From Streptomyces lunaelactis (GTDB lineage: Bacteria > Actinomycetota > Actinomycetes > Streptomycetales > Streptomycetaceae): a stretch of DNA of 64,000 nucleotides. This document shows positions 37,520-47,388 of the stretch, piece by piece. The notes under the pieces were generated by a model that did not search any database, had not been told where the DNA came from, and was given only the letters and a program-made list of their open reading frames with translations. The translations under genes were made by a program, and so were the position numbers. The number at the start of each line of letters is the position of its first letter. Positions within the stretch are counted from its first letter, which is position 1. The stretch spans positions 3,162,001 to 3,226,000 of the forward strand of contig NZ_CP026304.1 in assembly GCF_003054555.1 (NCBI RefSeq), given 5' to 3'.

Positions 37520-38955
37520 TGTCCGTGACGTTTCCGCCCGCCTTCCTGTGGGGCACCGCCACCGCCGCGTACCAGATCGAGGGCGCGGTCCGGGAGGGCG
37601 GCCGCACCCCGTCGATCTGGGACACCTTCAGTCATACGCCGGGCAAGGTGGAGGGCGGTGACACCGGGGACACGGCCGTCGACCACTACCACCGCCGCGC
37701 CGACGACGTCGCGCTGATGGCGGGGATCGGGGTCAACGCCTACCGCTTCTCGGTCTCCTGGCCGCGGGTGCAGCCCACCGGCCGCGGCCCCGCCGTCCAG
37801 CGCGGCCTCGACTTCTACCGCGGCCTCGTCGACGATCTGCTCGACCACGGCATCCGGCCCTCGCTCACCCTCTACCACTGGGACCTGCCCCAGGAGCTGG
37901 AGTCGGCGGGCGGCTGGCCGGAGCGGGACACCGCGCACCGCTTCGCCGACTACGCCCGGATCGTCGCCGACGCGCTCGGCGACCGCGTGGATATGTGGAC
38001 GACCCTCAACGAGCCCTGGTGCAGCGCCTTTCTCGGATACGGCTCCGGGGTGCATGCCCCCGGCCGCACCGACCCGGCCGCCGCGCTGCGCGCCGCCCAC
38101 CATCTCAACCTCGGCCACGGCCTGGCCGCCCAGGCACTGCGGTCCGTACTCCCCGCCCGCGCGAAGCTCTCCGTCAGCCTCAACCCGAGTGTGGTCAGGG
38201 CGAGGAGCCAGAGCCCGGCGGACCTGGACGCCCGGCGCCGTATCGACGCGCTCGCGAACCGGATCTTCGCGGACCCGATGCTGAAGGGCACGTATCCGGA
38301 AGATCTCTTCGCGGACACCGCGCGCCTGACCGACTGGTCGTTCGTCCACGGCGACGATCTGGCTGTCATCAAGCACCCCCTGGACTCGCTCGGACTGAAC
38401 TACTACGCACCTGCAGTTGTATCGGACGCCACTGACAATCGCCCCGAGCGCAGCGACGGCCACGGTGCCGGCGAGCACTCCCCCTGGCCGGGCGCGGACG
38501 GGGTCTCCTTCCACCAGCCGCCGGGCGACCGCACCGAGATGGGCTGGTCGATCGACCCGACCGGGCTGTACGACCTGCTGCTGCACTACACGCGCGAGGC
38601 GCCGGGGCTGCCGCTGATGATCACCGAGAACGGCGCCGCGTACGTCGACAAGCCGGCCGCCGACGGCACGGTCCACGACCCCGACCGCATCCGCTATCTG
38701 CACGGCCATCTCTCGGCGGTCCACCGGGCGATGGCCGACGGCGCGGACGTACGCGGCTACTTCCTCTGGTCCCTGATGGACAACTTCGAGTGGTCCTACG
38801 GCTACAGCAAGCGCTTCGGGGCGGTGTACGTGGACTACGAGACGCAGGTTCGTACGCCGAAGTCGAGCGCGCACTGGTACGGGGAGCTGGCCCGGACCGG
38901 GGTGCTGCCGGAGCTGCCGGGCCTACCTGACCTGCCGGACCTGCCGGAGGCCTGA
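37519..38955 (+). CDS. bglC: BglC, GH1 beta-glucosidase
   Basis: A 478-residue cytoplasmic family-1 glycoside hydrolase that splits imported cellobiose/cellotriose to glucose. The acid/base Glu is in TLNEPW (near 159) and the nucleophile Glu in [10 protein letters not shown] (near 370). The N-terminal [15 protein letters not shown] is the family signature. There is no signal peptide, in keeping with intracellular action after CebEFG uptake. Its last 33 bases overlap the convergent protease gene; the Leu/Pro repeat tail ([14 protein letters not shown]) is encoded there. Confidence 0.95.
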   Translation: MSVTFPPAFLWGTATAAYQIEGAVREGGRTPSIWDTFSHTPGKVEGGDTGDTAVDHYHRRADDVALMAGIGVNAYRFSVSWPRVQPTGRGPAVQRGLDFYRGLVDDLLDHGIRPSLTLYHWDLPQELESAGGWPERDTAHRFADYARIVADALGDRVDMWTTLNEPWCSAFLGYGSGVHAPGRTDPAAALRAAHHLNLGHGLAAQALRSVLPARAKLSVSLNPSVVRARSQSPADLDARRRIDALANRIFADPMLKGTYPEDLFADTARLTDWSFVHGDDLAVIKHPLDSLGLNYYAPAVVSDATDNRPERSDGHGAGEHSPWPGADGVSFHQPPGDRTEMGWSIDPTGLYDLLLHYTREAPGLPLMITENGAAYVDKPAADGTVHDPDRIRYLHGHLSAVHRAMADGADVRGYFLWSLMDNFEWSYGYSKRFGAVYVDYETQVRTPKSSAHWYGELARTGVLPELPGLPDLPDLPEA

Positions 38956-39900
38956 GGGCACATACGGCGGGCGCTTGATGTCCGCGTCCTTCGTGCCCGC
39001 GACAGCGTCGTCGTAGAGGGCCTGCGCATCCTTGGCGTACAGCGGCGAGTAGGTGATCCAGTCGACGTTCTGGTCGTTGCCGCCGCCGTTGTAGCCGCCG
39101 GTGTTGCCGATGACCTTGCCGGTGCGGGTGACGGGGTCGTAGTCCTTGATCCAGGGGCCGCCGGAGACCCCGCCGTAGAAGCCGCCGCAGGTCATCCGCA
39201 TCTGCCGGAAGCCGGGCAGACGGTAGGTGGCGACGTCGCAACGGAGCGCGTGGTGCCTCTTGTTGACGGCTTCGCTGCTGGGATAGCCGACCACGGTGGC
39301 CTTGTGGCGGTAGCCGGACGCCTGGGTGAAGGTGAGTGAACCGGTGACGTCCTCGACCCTGCCCTTGCTGTTGGGAGCGAGGCGGGCGAAGGCGAAGTCC
39401 AGGTCGGAGACGGGTTTCTTGGTGTTCCGCTCGTACCTCGGGTCGACGAAGACCCTGTTCACCGCGTAGACGCCGCCCGGCTGACGGGCGGAGGAGAGTC
39501 CGTGGCGGTACTGCGGTACGAAGATGCGGTGCGTGGCGCGCCTGAGGCCCATGGCGCAGTGCCCGGCGGTGAGGACCAGATCCTTGCCGCCGCTGTGGAC
39601 GACGCTGCCCGTGCAGGATGTCACCGTGCCGCCGAGCGGCCTGCCGTCGTAGAAGAACGTGCCCACCATGGGCAGGCCCCCGAAGTACGTCCCCTTCCTG
39701 ATGCCGGGAGGAGCGGCTGCGGCCGCCCGCGGACCGGAACGGCCCGTGGCCCGCCCGGAGTCGACCGGTTCGGCGTCCGCCATGCGCTCGGCCGTCCAGA
39801 ACGCGTCCGCGTCCGGGGGTGCTGCCGTGGCGGGAGCGGTACTGAGTGCTCCCGACAGGAGAGCGAGCGCAAGGACAGCCAACCAAGGTGAACGCAACAC
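38923..39900 (-). CDS. Secreted trypsin-like serine protease
   Basis: A 325-residue secreted protein: GTG start at 39900, signal peptide ([19 protein letters not shown], cleavage near ATA-AP), a propeptide-like region and a chymotrypsin-fold domain. The catalytic triad is visible: LTAGHCAMG (His), [10 protein letters not shown] (Asp) and GGVSGGPWI (Ser). It resembles V8-like/trypsin-like peptidases of Streptomyces with unknown targets. An open frame extends upstream but lacks a better start. The 3' end overlaps bglC by 33 bases. Confidence 0.85.
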   Translation of the reverse strand: MLRSPWLAVLALALLSGALSTAPATAAPPDADAFWTAERMADAEPVDSGRATGRSGPRAAAAAPPGIRKGTYFGGLPMVGTFFYDGRPLGGTVTSCTGSVVHSGGKDLVLTAGHCAMGLRRATHRIFVPQYRHGLSSARQPGGVYAVNRVFVDPRYERNTKKPVSDLDFAFARLAPNSKGRVEDVTGSLTFTQASGYRHKATVVGYPSSEAVNKRHHALRCDVATYRLPGFRQMRMTCGGFYGGVSGGPWIKDYDPVTRTGKVIGNTGGYNGGGNDQNVDWITYSPLYAKDAQALYDDAVAGTKDADIKRPPYVPSGLRQVRQVR

Positions 39901-40006
39901 ACTGTCTCTCTGGTCGAGGATCAACACCGTGACGACGTGACACTCGCATTCGACGTGACACGCATGTACGAAGGGGCGGCCGTGTGCATGCGGCCGTCGG
40001 CGCCCC

Positions 40007-40114
40007 TCAGCCGTCGCCGAGCACCTTCCACGTACCCCGCGCGGCGTGCCGCAGCAGCACCGGATCATCCCCCACCATGCCCTTCAGTACGGTGTGAGGC
40101 CATGAATCACTCAA
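40007..40114 (-). CDS. Possible 35-residue small ORF
   Basis: From TTG 40114 (or ATG 40078 for 23 residues) the frame reads LSDSWPHTVLKGMVGDDPVL and ends TWKVLGDG. The codons look Streptomyces-like, but no strong ribosome site is seen for the TTG; GAAGGGC precedes the ATG closely. The family is unknown. The rest of 39901-40226 holds the divergent promoters of the protease and the S41 peptidase and nothing else I can identify. Confidence 0.3.
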   Translation of the reverse strand: MSDSWPHTVLKGMVGDDPVLLRHAARGTWKVLGDG

Positions 40115-40226
40115 ACGTCGTGGGGGTTTTCCCCACCCCCAAGTGACCGGACAGCGGGATGTCCCCGGCGCGGCATCGAGTCGATCATTTTGATACGGAT
40201 CGATGGCGTACGGGGAAGGCTTGATC

Positions 40227-41645
40227 ATGCAGCTCAGGAGTGGTTCGGGCACCATGTGCAGGACCGTCGCGGCGACCGCACTGCTGGCCGTCACCGCGAG
40301 CGTGGCCCTGCCGCTGGCCCCCGCCGGCGCGCATGCGCCGCGGCCGCCAGGGGTGACCGGCGGGGTGTGGCAGGTGGACGGCTACGGCGAGGTGTTCTCG
40401 CTGGACGGGAGCCGGCTGCAGGAGTACCAGGTCACCGGGATCAGCTGTATCAAGGGCGTGTCCGCGGATCGCGCGGGCGGGAGCGGCGGAACGGTCCGGT
40501 ACGCGAACGACGACGGCTTCGTCTTCACCGTACGGTCCACGGGCCGTCCGGACCGGGCGGCGCTGCGCATCGACGGCTCGCCCGGCGACCGGGGCCTGCG
40601 GCGCATCGCCGCACTGCCCGCCGACTGCCTCGAGCCGGCGCCCGGCGGGCCGGTCGCGGCGTTCGACATCTTCTGGCAGACCTTCGAGGAGAACTACCCC
40701 TTCTTCGCAGCCAAGGGAATCGACTGGCACGCGGTGCGGGACCGCTACCGCCCCCAGGTCGACGCGCACACGACCGATGCCGAACTCTTCGCGGTCCTCC
40801 GGGAGATGGTCGCGCCGCTGCACGACGCGCATGTCGCCGTGATCGCGGGCGAGACCGGTTCCTTCGGCACGGTCAGGCCGGGCACCGAGATGCCGACCGA
40901 GGAGATGGACGCGAAGGTCTCGGCGTACATCGAGAAGCGCGACCTGAAGGGCGGCAAGCTCAGGCAGTTCGCGGGCGGACGGATCGGCTACGCCGAACTG
41001 CCGGGCGAGCAGGGCTACTTGCGTATCACCGGCTTCGGCGGCTACACGGAGGCCCAGGACTTCGCCGCCAACAGCGCCGTACTGAAGGAGACGCTGGACA
41101 CGATCTTCACGCAGGCGAGCACCGCCCGGCTGCGGGGGCTGATCATCGATCTGCGGATCAACGGCGGCGGCTCCGACTCGCTGGGGCTTCAGCTCGCCGG
41201 GCGCTTCACCGACCGCCCGTACTTCGCGTACGCCAAGCGGGCGCGGAACGACCCCACCGACGCGAGCCGCTTCACCCGCCCGCAGCCGCAGTACGTACAG
41301 CCCGCGGCCGCCCCCCGGTACACCGGCCCGATCGCGGTGCTGACCGGCGGCTCGACGATCAGCGCCGGGGAGACCTTCACCCAGGCACTGATGGACCGGC
41401 CGGGGCGGACGGTCAGGATCGGACAGAACACGCAGGGCGTCTTCTCGGACGTGATGGAGCGCGAGCTTCCCGGCGGCTGGCAGGCCGTGCTGCCCAACGA
41501 GGAGTTCCTGACCCGCTCAGGACAGACCTTCGACGGCCCGGGAATCCCGCCGCAGCTGCGCGAGCCGGTCTTCACCGACGAGGAGTTCGCGAAGAACAGG
41601 GACTCGGCCTTCGACCGGGCCGTCGCCGTACTCGGCCGCCGATAG
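40227..41645 (+). CDS. Secreted S41-family (tail-specific protease-like) peptidase
   Basis: A 472-residue protein with signal peptide (VAATALLAVTASVALPLAPA) and a C-terminal S41 domain. The catalytic Ser is in GGSTISAGETF (near 390), with a Lys-type partner expected in the following segment. An inner-repeat domain typical of S41 proteins (DIFWQTFEENYPFFAAKGID near 145) precedes it; no clear PDZ is seen. ATG 40227 has GGGGAAGG upstream; ATG 40203 is less likely. It probably cleaves extracellular peptides or C-terminal tails. Confidence 0.85.
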   Translation: MQLRSGSGTMCRTVAATALLAVTASVALPLAPAGAHAPRPPGVTGGVWQVDGYGEVFSLDGSRLQEYQVTGISCIKGVSADRAGGSGGTVRYANDDGFVFTVRSTGRPDRAALRIDGSPGDRGLRRIAALPADCLEPAPGGPVAAFDIFWQTFEENYPFFAAKGIDWHAVRDRYRPQVDAHTTDAELFAVLREMVAPLHDAHVAVIAGETGSFGTVRPGTEMPTEEMDAKVSAYIEKRDLKGGKLRQFAGGRIGYAELPGEQGYLRITGFGGYTEAQDFAANSAVLKETLDTIFTQASTARLRGLIIDLRINGGGSDSLGLQLAGRFTDRPYFAYAKRARNDPTDASRFTRPQPQYVQPAAAPRYTGPIAVLTGGSTISAGETFTQALMDRPGRTVRIGQNTQGVFSDVMERELPGGWQAVLPNEEFLTRSGQTFDGPGIPPQLREPVFTDEEFAKNRDSAFDRAVAVLGRR

Positions 41646-41749
41646 ACCCACAGAAAGCCGACGGACCCGCAGAAACACGCGTCCCGGCCGGGTGGGGGGG
41701 CAGTCCGGCCGGGACGCGCAGGGGGGTGGCGGCTTACTTGTAGCCAGGC

Positions 41750-43240
41750 CTACTTGAAGGCGGAGAACGCCTTCGTGAAGGCCAGCGGCTCCTGGAGGAT
41801 CGAACTGCACGTCGCGTCCGCGGAGTTCTGCGCGCCGCCCGGGCACTGCTTGTCGCGGGTCGACGACCACATCGCCAGCCAGCCGAGGTCCTTCGACTTC
41901 GCGAAGTCGACCAGCTGCTTGGCGTCGTCGACCTTGAAGATCTCGGTCACGACGTCGTTGACGCCGATCATCGGAGTGACGGCGACGGCCTTCCACGCGG
42001 CGGCGTCCGAGAGCCCGAGCACGCCCTTGATCTGCCCCTGGGTCGCGGTCGCGGCCTGGATCGCGTAGTCGCCCATGTCGCCGCTGTACGCCGGTCCGTA
42101 GTCCATCGCCATGATGTTGACGGCGCCGACCTTCACGCCGTTCTTCTTGGCGTCGGCGATCAGATCCACGCCGGGCTGGGTCAGGCCCTCGGGCATGACG
42201 GGGAGCGTGAAGGAGACGTCGAGCCCGGGGTGGGACTTCTGGAGCTGCGCGATCGCCTGCGAGCGGCGGGAGTTGGCCGCGGTGTCCGGCAGGGCGGCGC
42301 CCTCGATGTCGAAGTCGACCTTGGTGAGCTTGTACGCGTCGATGACCTTGCCGTACGCCTTCGCGAGCTCGTCGGCGGAGGAGCACTTCAGGCCCAGCTC
42401 GGAGCCGGCCGCGCCGCCGAAGGAGACCCGGACGTCACCGCCCTTGGCGCGCAGCGCGCCTATCTGGGAGGCGACCTTGTCGCTGTTCAGGTCGGTGACG
42501 CCGCCCCAGAGCGGGGCGCAGCTGCCGCCGGAGGTGATGAAGGCGAGCGTGAACTCCTTGACCCCGGTCCTGGTGGCGGTGTCCACCAGGTCGTACGCCG
42601 GGTAGAGCGAGGTGTCGACGTACGGCGCGAAGCCGGAGCCCGCGGTGCCGCCGCCGGGGGTCTCGGTGGGCGTCGGGGTCGCGGTCTTGGTGGGCGTGGG
42701 GGTGGGGTCGCGGTCGGGGCTTCGTGGGGTGGCGCTCGCCGTGGGGGTGGGCGTGGGCTTCTCGGTGGGGCGGCCGCTGGGCTGCGGGGTCGCGCCGTCG
42801 TCGACCGAGCACGTGACCTTGTTGATGAGACAGGAGGTCGGGTCGGCGACCGTCGCCGTACCGCTCGCGGCGGTCACGAATCCGACGGTGACGGACGCGC
42901 CGGGGGCGAGCACCTTGTTCCAGCTCGCGGGCTTCACGGTGACGTGCTGCCCCTTGACCGTGTGCTCGCCGTTCCACAGCGAGCCGATCGTGGTCCCGGC
43001 GGGCAGATCGAACTCGAGGGTCCAGTCCGACTGGGCCTTGTCGGTGCCGTTGGTGATGACGTACTGGCCGGTGTAGCCGCCGGTCCAGGAGCTGGTCTTG
43101 GTGTACGCGGCGCCGACCGAGGCGGCCTGGGCCGTGCCCGTGAGCGCGAACGCCGCGCCGCCGATCACCGCGGCGGCGACGATCACGCCGACCGTCTTGG
43201 TCCTGCCGCTCGCCCTGCGCCGGTGCGTGCTGGTGCCCAT
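41750..43240 (-). CDS. Secreted chitinase: CBM2, Thr/Pro linker, GH18
   Basis: A 496-residue protein. The signal peptide ends near TAQA (residue 39). A family-2 carbohydrate-binding domain follows (about 40-130, beginning SVGAAYTKTSSWTGGYTGQY), then a Pro/Thr linker (about 150-200), then a GH18 domain. The GH18 catalytic motif is KVDFDIEGAAL, with the Glu present. The Met/Asp/Tyr run IMAMDYGPAY is also conserved. It degrades chitin outside the cell. GAGG lies before the ATG. A dre-like site 137 bases upstream suggests DasR control. Confidence 0.92.
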   Translation of the reverse strand: MGTSTHRRRASGRTKTVGVIVAAAVIGGAAFALTGTAQAASVGAAYTKTSSWTGGYTGQYVITNGTDKAQSDWTLEFDLPAGTTIGSLWNGEHTVKGQHVTVKPASWNKVLAPGASVTVGFVTAASGTATVADPTSCLINKVTCSVDDGATPQPSGRPTEKPTPTPTASATPRSPDRDPTPTPTKTATPTPTETPGGGTAGSGFAPYVDTSLYPAYDLVDTATRTGVKEFTLAFITSGGSCAPLWGGVTDLNSDKVASQIGALRAKGGDVRVSFGGAAGSELGLKCSSADELAKAYGKVIDAYKLTKVDFDIEGAALPDTAANSRRSQAIAQLQKSHPGLDVSFTLPVMPEGLTQPGVDLIADAKKNGVKVGAVNIMAMDYGPAYSGDMGDYAIQAATATQGQIKGVLGLSDAAAWKAVAVTPMIGVNDVVTEIFKVDDAKQLVDFAKSKDLGWLAMWSSTRDKQCPGGAQNSADATCSSILQEPLAFTKAFSAFK

Positions 43241-43376
43241 TGCGTGCCTGCCTCTGCTGCGTTACGGGAGTGGGGGGTGTGGCAGCACGCTAGCGACCTG
43301 GAAACGGACAAATGACCGTTTCGGGGCAAGGGTTGATGTTCTTAGGGCGGCCTTAAGGAAGGCATCGGAACGGATT

Positions 43377-43392
43377 AATGGTCGAGACCATT
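43377..43392. promoter_or_regulatory. dre-like DasR site upstream of the CBM2-GH18 chitinase
   Basis: AATGGTCGAGACCATT is an inverted repeat of AATGGTC around GA, matching the dre pattern TGGTC-N2-GACCA. Confidence 0.75.
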
Positions 43393-43484
43393 TCGGCCTC
43401 CGGCCGCTTGGCCTGCGGCCGGACGGGCCTGAAATCAAGCCCGTGCGGAGCCTCAGGACAAAGCGATCGGCCGGGCGCACCCGG
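43393..43484. repeat. Hairpin-rich intergenic sequence
   Basis: Contains GGACGGGC-CTGAAATCAA-GCCCGT and GGCCGC/GCGGCC inverted pieces, similar in style to the other intergenic repeats here. It may terminate the minus-strand histidine kinase gene. Confidence 0.4.
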
Positions 43485-44885
43485 TCACCTCTGCGCTGAG
43501 GCCCGCTTGCGGCGCTTGACCGTGCCCCGGTGTCCGCGGCGGCGCACGCCCCCCGGCCCCTCGCGGGGATCGAGCCCGATCCAGATCCGTACCTCCGTGC
43601 CGCCCAGCACCGAGCTGCCGATCCGCACGTCGCCGCCCGTCGACTCCGCGACCCTGCGCACGATGTCCAGGCCGAGACCCGTCGAGCCGTCCCTGCCCCC
43701 GCTGTTGCCGCGGGCCATCGCCGCCTCCGGGTCGGTGATACCGGGGCCCGCGTCCGAGACCAGGACGATGACCGCGTCCTCGCCGTTGTGCACGTCGAGG
43801 GAGAAGGCCGTGCCCTCCGGGGTGTGCCGGAAGACGTTGCCGAGCAACGCGTCGAGCGCGGCGGCCAGTTCGGGGCGGGCGACCGGGATGCGTACGGGCC
43901 GGTCGACACCCGCGACCCGCACCTTGCGGCCCTCGTCCTCCGCGAGCGCCGACCAGAAGTCCATCCGCTCCCGGACGACCTCAGAGGCGTCGCAGCCGGC
44001 GCCGGGGAGGGACGCCGCGGTCTGCGGCTTGGCCTCCCGCGCCGTACGGATGATCGTGTCGACCTCACGCTCCAGCTGCGCGACAGCGGCCCTGGTCTGG
44101 TCGGCGGCGGGTCCTTCGCCGAGCGAGGCCGCGTTGAGGCGCAGCACGGTCAGCGGCGTACGCAGCCGGTGCGAGAGGTCGGCCGCCAGCTCGCGCTCAT
44201 TGGCGAGGAGCTGAACCACCTGGTCGGCCATGGAGTTGAAGGCGATCGCGGCGGAGCGCAGTTCGGTCGGTCCCTGCTCCGGGACGCGCGCGCCGAGCTT
44301 CCCCTCGCCCAGATCGTGCGCCGCGCCCGCGAGCCGCTGGGCGGGCTGCACCATCCGGATGCCGAGCCGATCCGCGACCGCGACCGAGCCGACTATCAGC
44401 GCGATACCGACGCCCGCGAGCACCAGCCAGGCGGTGTCGACGCCGTTGGAGACCTCGCCCTCGGGCACGAAGACCTCGACGACCGCGATCTGGCCGGTGC
44501 TGATCGCGGTGGGCTGCAGCAGCGCGGAGCCGCCCGTGACCTCGGTGATGGAGGCGCGGCCGAGCCGCTGCGTGGTCGCCAGGTCCTTCTTCACGGCCCG
44601 GCGGGTGCCGATCTCGAGCGGCAGGCTGCCCGCCTCGCCGGAGGCCGGGATGTGCACGGCCATCCGTCCCGCCGAACCGGCCTGGGTGGACAGGACAGCC
44701 CGCTCCAGCGGATCGCGGTCTGCGGTGATGGAGAGCGTGGGGCCGATCGCGGCGGCCTGGCGCTCGGCGTTGGAGAAGGCGCGGTCCCTGGCCATCTCCT
44801 GGATGACGAGCCCCAGCGGTACAGCGAAGGCCAGCACGACCATCACGGTGACGGCGAGGGAGACCTTGACCAGTGCCCATCTCAT
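43485..44885 (-). CDS. HAMP-domain sensor histidine kinase
   Basis: A 466-residue membrane kinase: TM1 near residues 8-30, an extracellular sensor of about 130 residues, TM2 near 155-178, a HAMP segment, a HisKA domain with LAADLSHRLRTPLTVLRL (phospho-His near 253) and an HATPase_c domain (SDAGPGITD, GSTGLGLDIVRRVAES). The Arg/Lys-rich tail (RRRGHRGTVKRRKR) is unusual. ATG 44885 overlaps the response regulator stop (ATGA). The signal is unknown. Confidence 0.93.
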   Translation of the reverse strand: MRWALVKVSLAVTVMVVLAFAVPLGLVIQEMARDRAFSNAERQAAAIGPTLSITADRDPLERAVLSTQAGSAGRMAVHIPASGEAGSLPLEIGTRRAVKKDLATTQRLGRASITEVTGGSALLQPTAISTGQIAVVEVFVPEGEVSNGVDTAWLVLAGVGIALIVGSVAVADRLGIRMVQPAQRLAGAAHDLGEGKLGARVPEQGPTELRSAAIAFNSMADQVVQLLANERELAADLSHRLRTPLTVLRLNAASLGEGPAADQTRAAVAQLEREVDTIIRTAREAKPQTAASLPGAGCDASEVVRERMDFWSALAEDEGRKVRVAGVDRPVRIPVARPELAAALDALLGNVFRHTPEGTAFSLDVHNGEDAVIVLVSDAGPGITDPEAAMARGNSGGRDGSTGLGLDIVRRVAESTGGDVRIGSSVLGGTEVRIWIGLDPREGPGGVRRRGHRGTVKRRKRASAQR

Positions 44886-45613
44886 GGCCGGCGTCCGTTC
44901 GGAGAGGATCCGTTCGGAGAGGATCCGTTCGGCGGCTCCAGCTTCACGCCGACTCCGCGCAGGGTGTGCAGATAGCGGGGCCGGGCCGCCGTCTCGCCGA
45001 GCTTGCGCCGGAGCCAGCTCAGATGGACGTCGATGGTCTGGTCGTCGCCGTAACTCTGCTGCCATACCTCGGCGAGCAGCTCCTTGCGCGGTACGACGAC
45101 GCCGGGCCGCCCGGCCAGGAAGGCCAGCAGGTCGAACTCACGGCGGGTGAGGTCGAGCGCGGCGCCGTCCAGTTCGGCCTGCCGGCGCAGCGGGTCGATG
45201 GAGAGCCCGCCGACCTGGATGACGCGCGAGGGCGGGGCTTCGCCGGCGGTGGCGCGCGAGCGGCGCAGTACGGCGGCCATCCGCGCGGACAGGTGCTCCA
45301 CCGAGAAGGGCTTGATGAGGTAGTCGTCGGCGCCGTCGTTGAGCAGCCGGACGATCTCCGTCTCGTCGTCCCGCGCGGTGGCGATGATCACCGGTACGTC
45401 GGTGATGCCGCGCAGCATCTTCAGCGCCTCGGACCCGTCCAGATCGGGCAGGCCGAGGTCGAGGATGACCACGTCGAAACGGAAATGGGCGACCTCGCGC
45501 AACGCCTCCAGGGCCGTGCCGACGCTCCGCACGGTGTGGGAGGCCTCGGTCAAGTGCCGGATGAGGGCGGAGCGCACGAACTGGTCGTCCTCGACCACGA
45601 GCACACTTGCCAT
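44882..45613 (-). CDS. OmpR/PhoB-family response regulator
   Basis: A 243-residue regulator with a receiver domain (VLVVEDDQFVRSAL at the start, phospho-Asp in VVILDLGLPDLDG near 51, Lys in DYLIKPF near 102) and a winged-helix DNA-binding domain (LTRREFDLLAFLAG and VDVHLSWLRRKLGE). It is coupled to the kinase gene by an ATGA overlap. ATG 45613 was chosen over GTG 45622. The C-terminal end is lengthened by a 15-base tandem repeat giving NGSSPNGSSPNGRRP. Confidence 0.93.
   Translation of the reverse strand: MASVLVVEDDQFVRSALIRHLTEASHTVRSVGTALEALREVAHFRFDVVILDLGLPDLDGSEALKMLRGITDVPVIIATARDDETEIVRLLNDGADDYLIKPFSVEHLSARMAAVLRRSRATAGEAPPSRVIQVGGLSIDPLRRQAELDGAALDLTRREFDLLAFLAGRPGVVVPRKELLAEVWQQSYGDDQTIDVHLSWLRRKLGETAARPRYLHTLRGVGVKLEPPNGSSPNGSSPNGRRP
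44895..44934. repeat. 15-base tandem repeat at the response regulator 3' end
   Basis: CCGTTCGGAGAGGAT occurs at 44895-44909 and 44910-44924, with a partial third copy to 44934. It lengthens the regulator by whole repeats of five residues. Confidence 0.85.
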
Positions 45614-45792
45614 GGGCGGCACCGTACGCCATCCGGAGTAACCGGGTCCCTCTGGAGGAAGAATTCCAGGGCATGGGCGCTGGACCGCGGCGATCCGCCT
45701 TCGCCGCGCAGATCAATGTGGAGGGGCGGCCATCTGGATCTCCTTGCCGAGGGTGCTCCCGCCGGTGTCCTGATACTGGGTCACGATCACTT
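45614..45792. other. Intergenic region without a visible gene
   Basis: Upstream region of the two-component operon. No convincing ORF is seen; overlapping frames here are shadows. Confidence 0.5.
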
Positions 45793-46668
45793 CTACGCCG
45801 ATCGGGCGTGCCCCGGTCGCCGACTCCTGCGCACCACAACCCCAACACCCGCCACCAGGACCAAGGATGCAACGATCGCTCCCCCGATCACCCAGGGGCG
45901 GGAGTGATTCACCGGTTCACCTGCAACCGTGAGCTGTTGGGTCCTGGTGTGCTGCCCGTGATGGCTGACGACGGTCAGCTCGTACCTGCCCGACGAGATG
46001 TCGTCCCGCAACGCGCCGTGGCCCGCGTAGACGGTGCTTCCGTCGTCGCCCTTGCGCCCTGGGTCGTCGGGGCTGTCACGTGTGATGGTCAGGGGGCTCT
46101 CAAGAGCAGATGACGTGACCGTGAGGGAGTTCTCGTCCGGTGCGGCTCTGAGGTCCGTCATGACAACGACGACCTTGCCGCCGGGGCGGGCGGTCTCCGG
46201 TGTGACGTCGAACCGGCCGATTTCCGCACCGGCTTGCGGTGTGATCACGAGCTGAGCTGTGGCGACAGTGCGGCCGTCCCGGTCCGCGGTAAGGGTGTAG
46301 GTCCCCGGCGAAATATCACTGCGGATGCGGTGTCCCTGTCCCGATTCCTGCAGCAGGGCGGAGTCTGAGGACCCCTTCTGCAAGGGGGTCAATCGCACCG
46401 GCTTGGCCAGAGCCGGTGAGGTCACGGTCACCACGCTCCACCCGGCGGGCATGCCCGTGATGCCGACCCCGACCACCGAGCCGACCTCCGTCGTGGACTG
46501 GTCGCCGAAGAACACCAGGCGGGGGCCGACCGGTGTGCTCGAGGCCGCGGGATACGGGGTGCCATCGAAACACTTGGAGCCCTGCACAGCCAGGGCGGGC
46601 GCTGCGCCAAGGAGCGGAAGAATCACGGCAACGGCGACGGCTGTGGTGTGGGCTGCTCGGCGGAACAC
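45793..46668 (-). CDS. Secreted, C-terminally membrane-anchored protein of unknown function
   Basis: A 291-residue protein. GTG 46668 has AAGGGGA upstream. A signal peptide (VAVAVILPLLGAAPALA) is followed by two similar beta-sandwich-like segments, each ending in a phrase of the type SDISPGTYTLTADRDGRTVA and DDISSGRYELTVVSHHGQHT. A C-terminal transmembrane segment (VIGGAIVASLVLVAGVGVVV) and a basic tail follow. No LPXTG motif is present. It is probably displayed on the outer face of the membrane. I recognise no named domain. Confidence 0.75.
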   Translation of the reverse strand: MFRRAAHTTAVAVAVILPLLGAAPALAVQGSKCFDGTPYPAASSTPVGPRLVFFGDQSTTEVGSVVGVGITGMPAGWSVVTVTSPALAKPVRLTPLQKGSSDSALLQESGQGHRIRSDISPGTYTLTADRDGRTVATAQLVITPQAGAEIGRFDVTPETARPGGKVVVVMTDLRAAPDENSLTVTSSALESPLTITRDSPDDPGRKGDDGSTVYAGHGALRDDISSGRYELTVVSHHGQHTRTQQLTVAGEPVNHSRPWVIGGAIVASLVLVAGVGVVVRRSRRPGHARSA

Positions 46669-46843
46669 GATTCCCCTTGGTCGAAAGGCCGGCTGTGCGA
46701 GCGGACCTGTTCGCCCACCTGAGTTACGAGAGTGTGCGGGAGCGCCTGCGGTTCCCCCGCACGCTGTGGCAGGCCTTGGCCGTTCAGCTGTCCGATGCCC
46801 GGGCTGGGGACAGACGTGGGGCGCGTGGTGCAGTATGGGCCGG

Positions 46844-47368
46844 ATGCGAAGAGGACTCGTACATGCCATGGCGTGGTCGCTGTCCACCGGCGCGGCGGTC
46901 ACGCTGTCCTGGTGGGGCGTCCACACCGTCATGTCCGGGACGGCGTACGACCGTCCGCGCGCGCTGCCGATCAGCGCGGACAGCGCCACCACGCAGGGGT
47001 CGAAGCCGCAGGTCGCCTCCACCCGGCGGGCGCAGAGCCCGTCGGCGAAGCCGGGCACACCGGCCGGCAGCAAGCCGTCGGCGACGCCGTCCGCAGGGAG
47101 CGGGAAGCCGGACAAGGCCAGGCCCGCCTCACCGACGCCCTCGTCCGGAAATGTGAAGGGCTATACGGTCGACGGCGGCCGGGTCGTCTTCGACATGGGC
47201 AAGACGTCGGCGGAGCTGGTCTCGGCGACGCCGGACGCGGGCTGGCAGATGCAGGTGTGGAAGCAACCGCAGTGGATCCGGGTGACGTTCACGCAGGACG
47301 GCCACGAGGTCTCGGTGTTCTGCACGTGGAACGGCCACCCGCCGATGGTCCAGTTCGACGAGCGCTAG
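46844..47368 (+). CDS. Membrane-anchored or secreted protein with Ser/Pro linker, unknown function
   Basis: A 174-residue protein with an N-terminal hydrophobic segment (AMAWSLSTGAAVTLSWWGVH) as signal anchor, a Pro/Ser/Lys-rich linker (about 45-100) and a small C-terminal domain (TVDGGRVVFDMGKTSAELVS through WIRVTFTQDGHEVSVFCTWN) that ends PPMVQFDER. The ribosome site is weak, and an ATG at 46835 is an alternative start. The C-terminal domain looks conserved in style, but I cannot name it. Confidence 0.72.
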   Translation: MRRGLVHAMAWSLSTGAAVTLSWWGVHTVMSGTAYDRPRALPISADSATTQGSKPQVASTRRAQSPSAKPGTPAGSKPSATPSAGSGKPDKARPASPTPSSGNVKGYTVDGGRVVFDMGKTSAELVSATPDAGWQMQVWKQPQWIRVTFTQDGHEVSVFCTWNGHPPMVQFDER

Positions 47369-47388
47369 GACCGCCGGCCGCTTGACCG

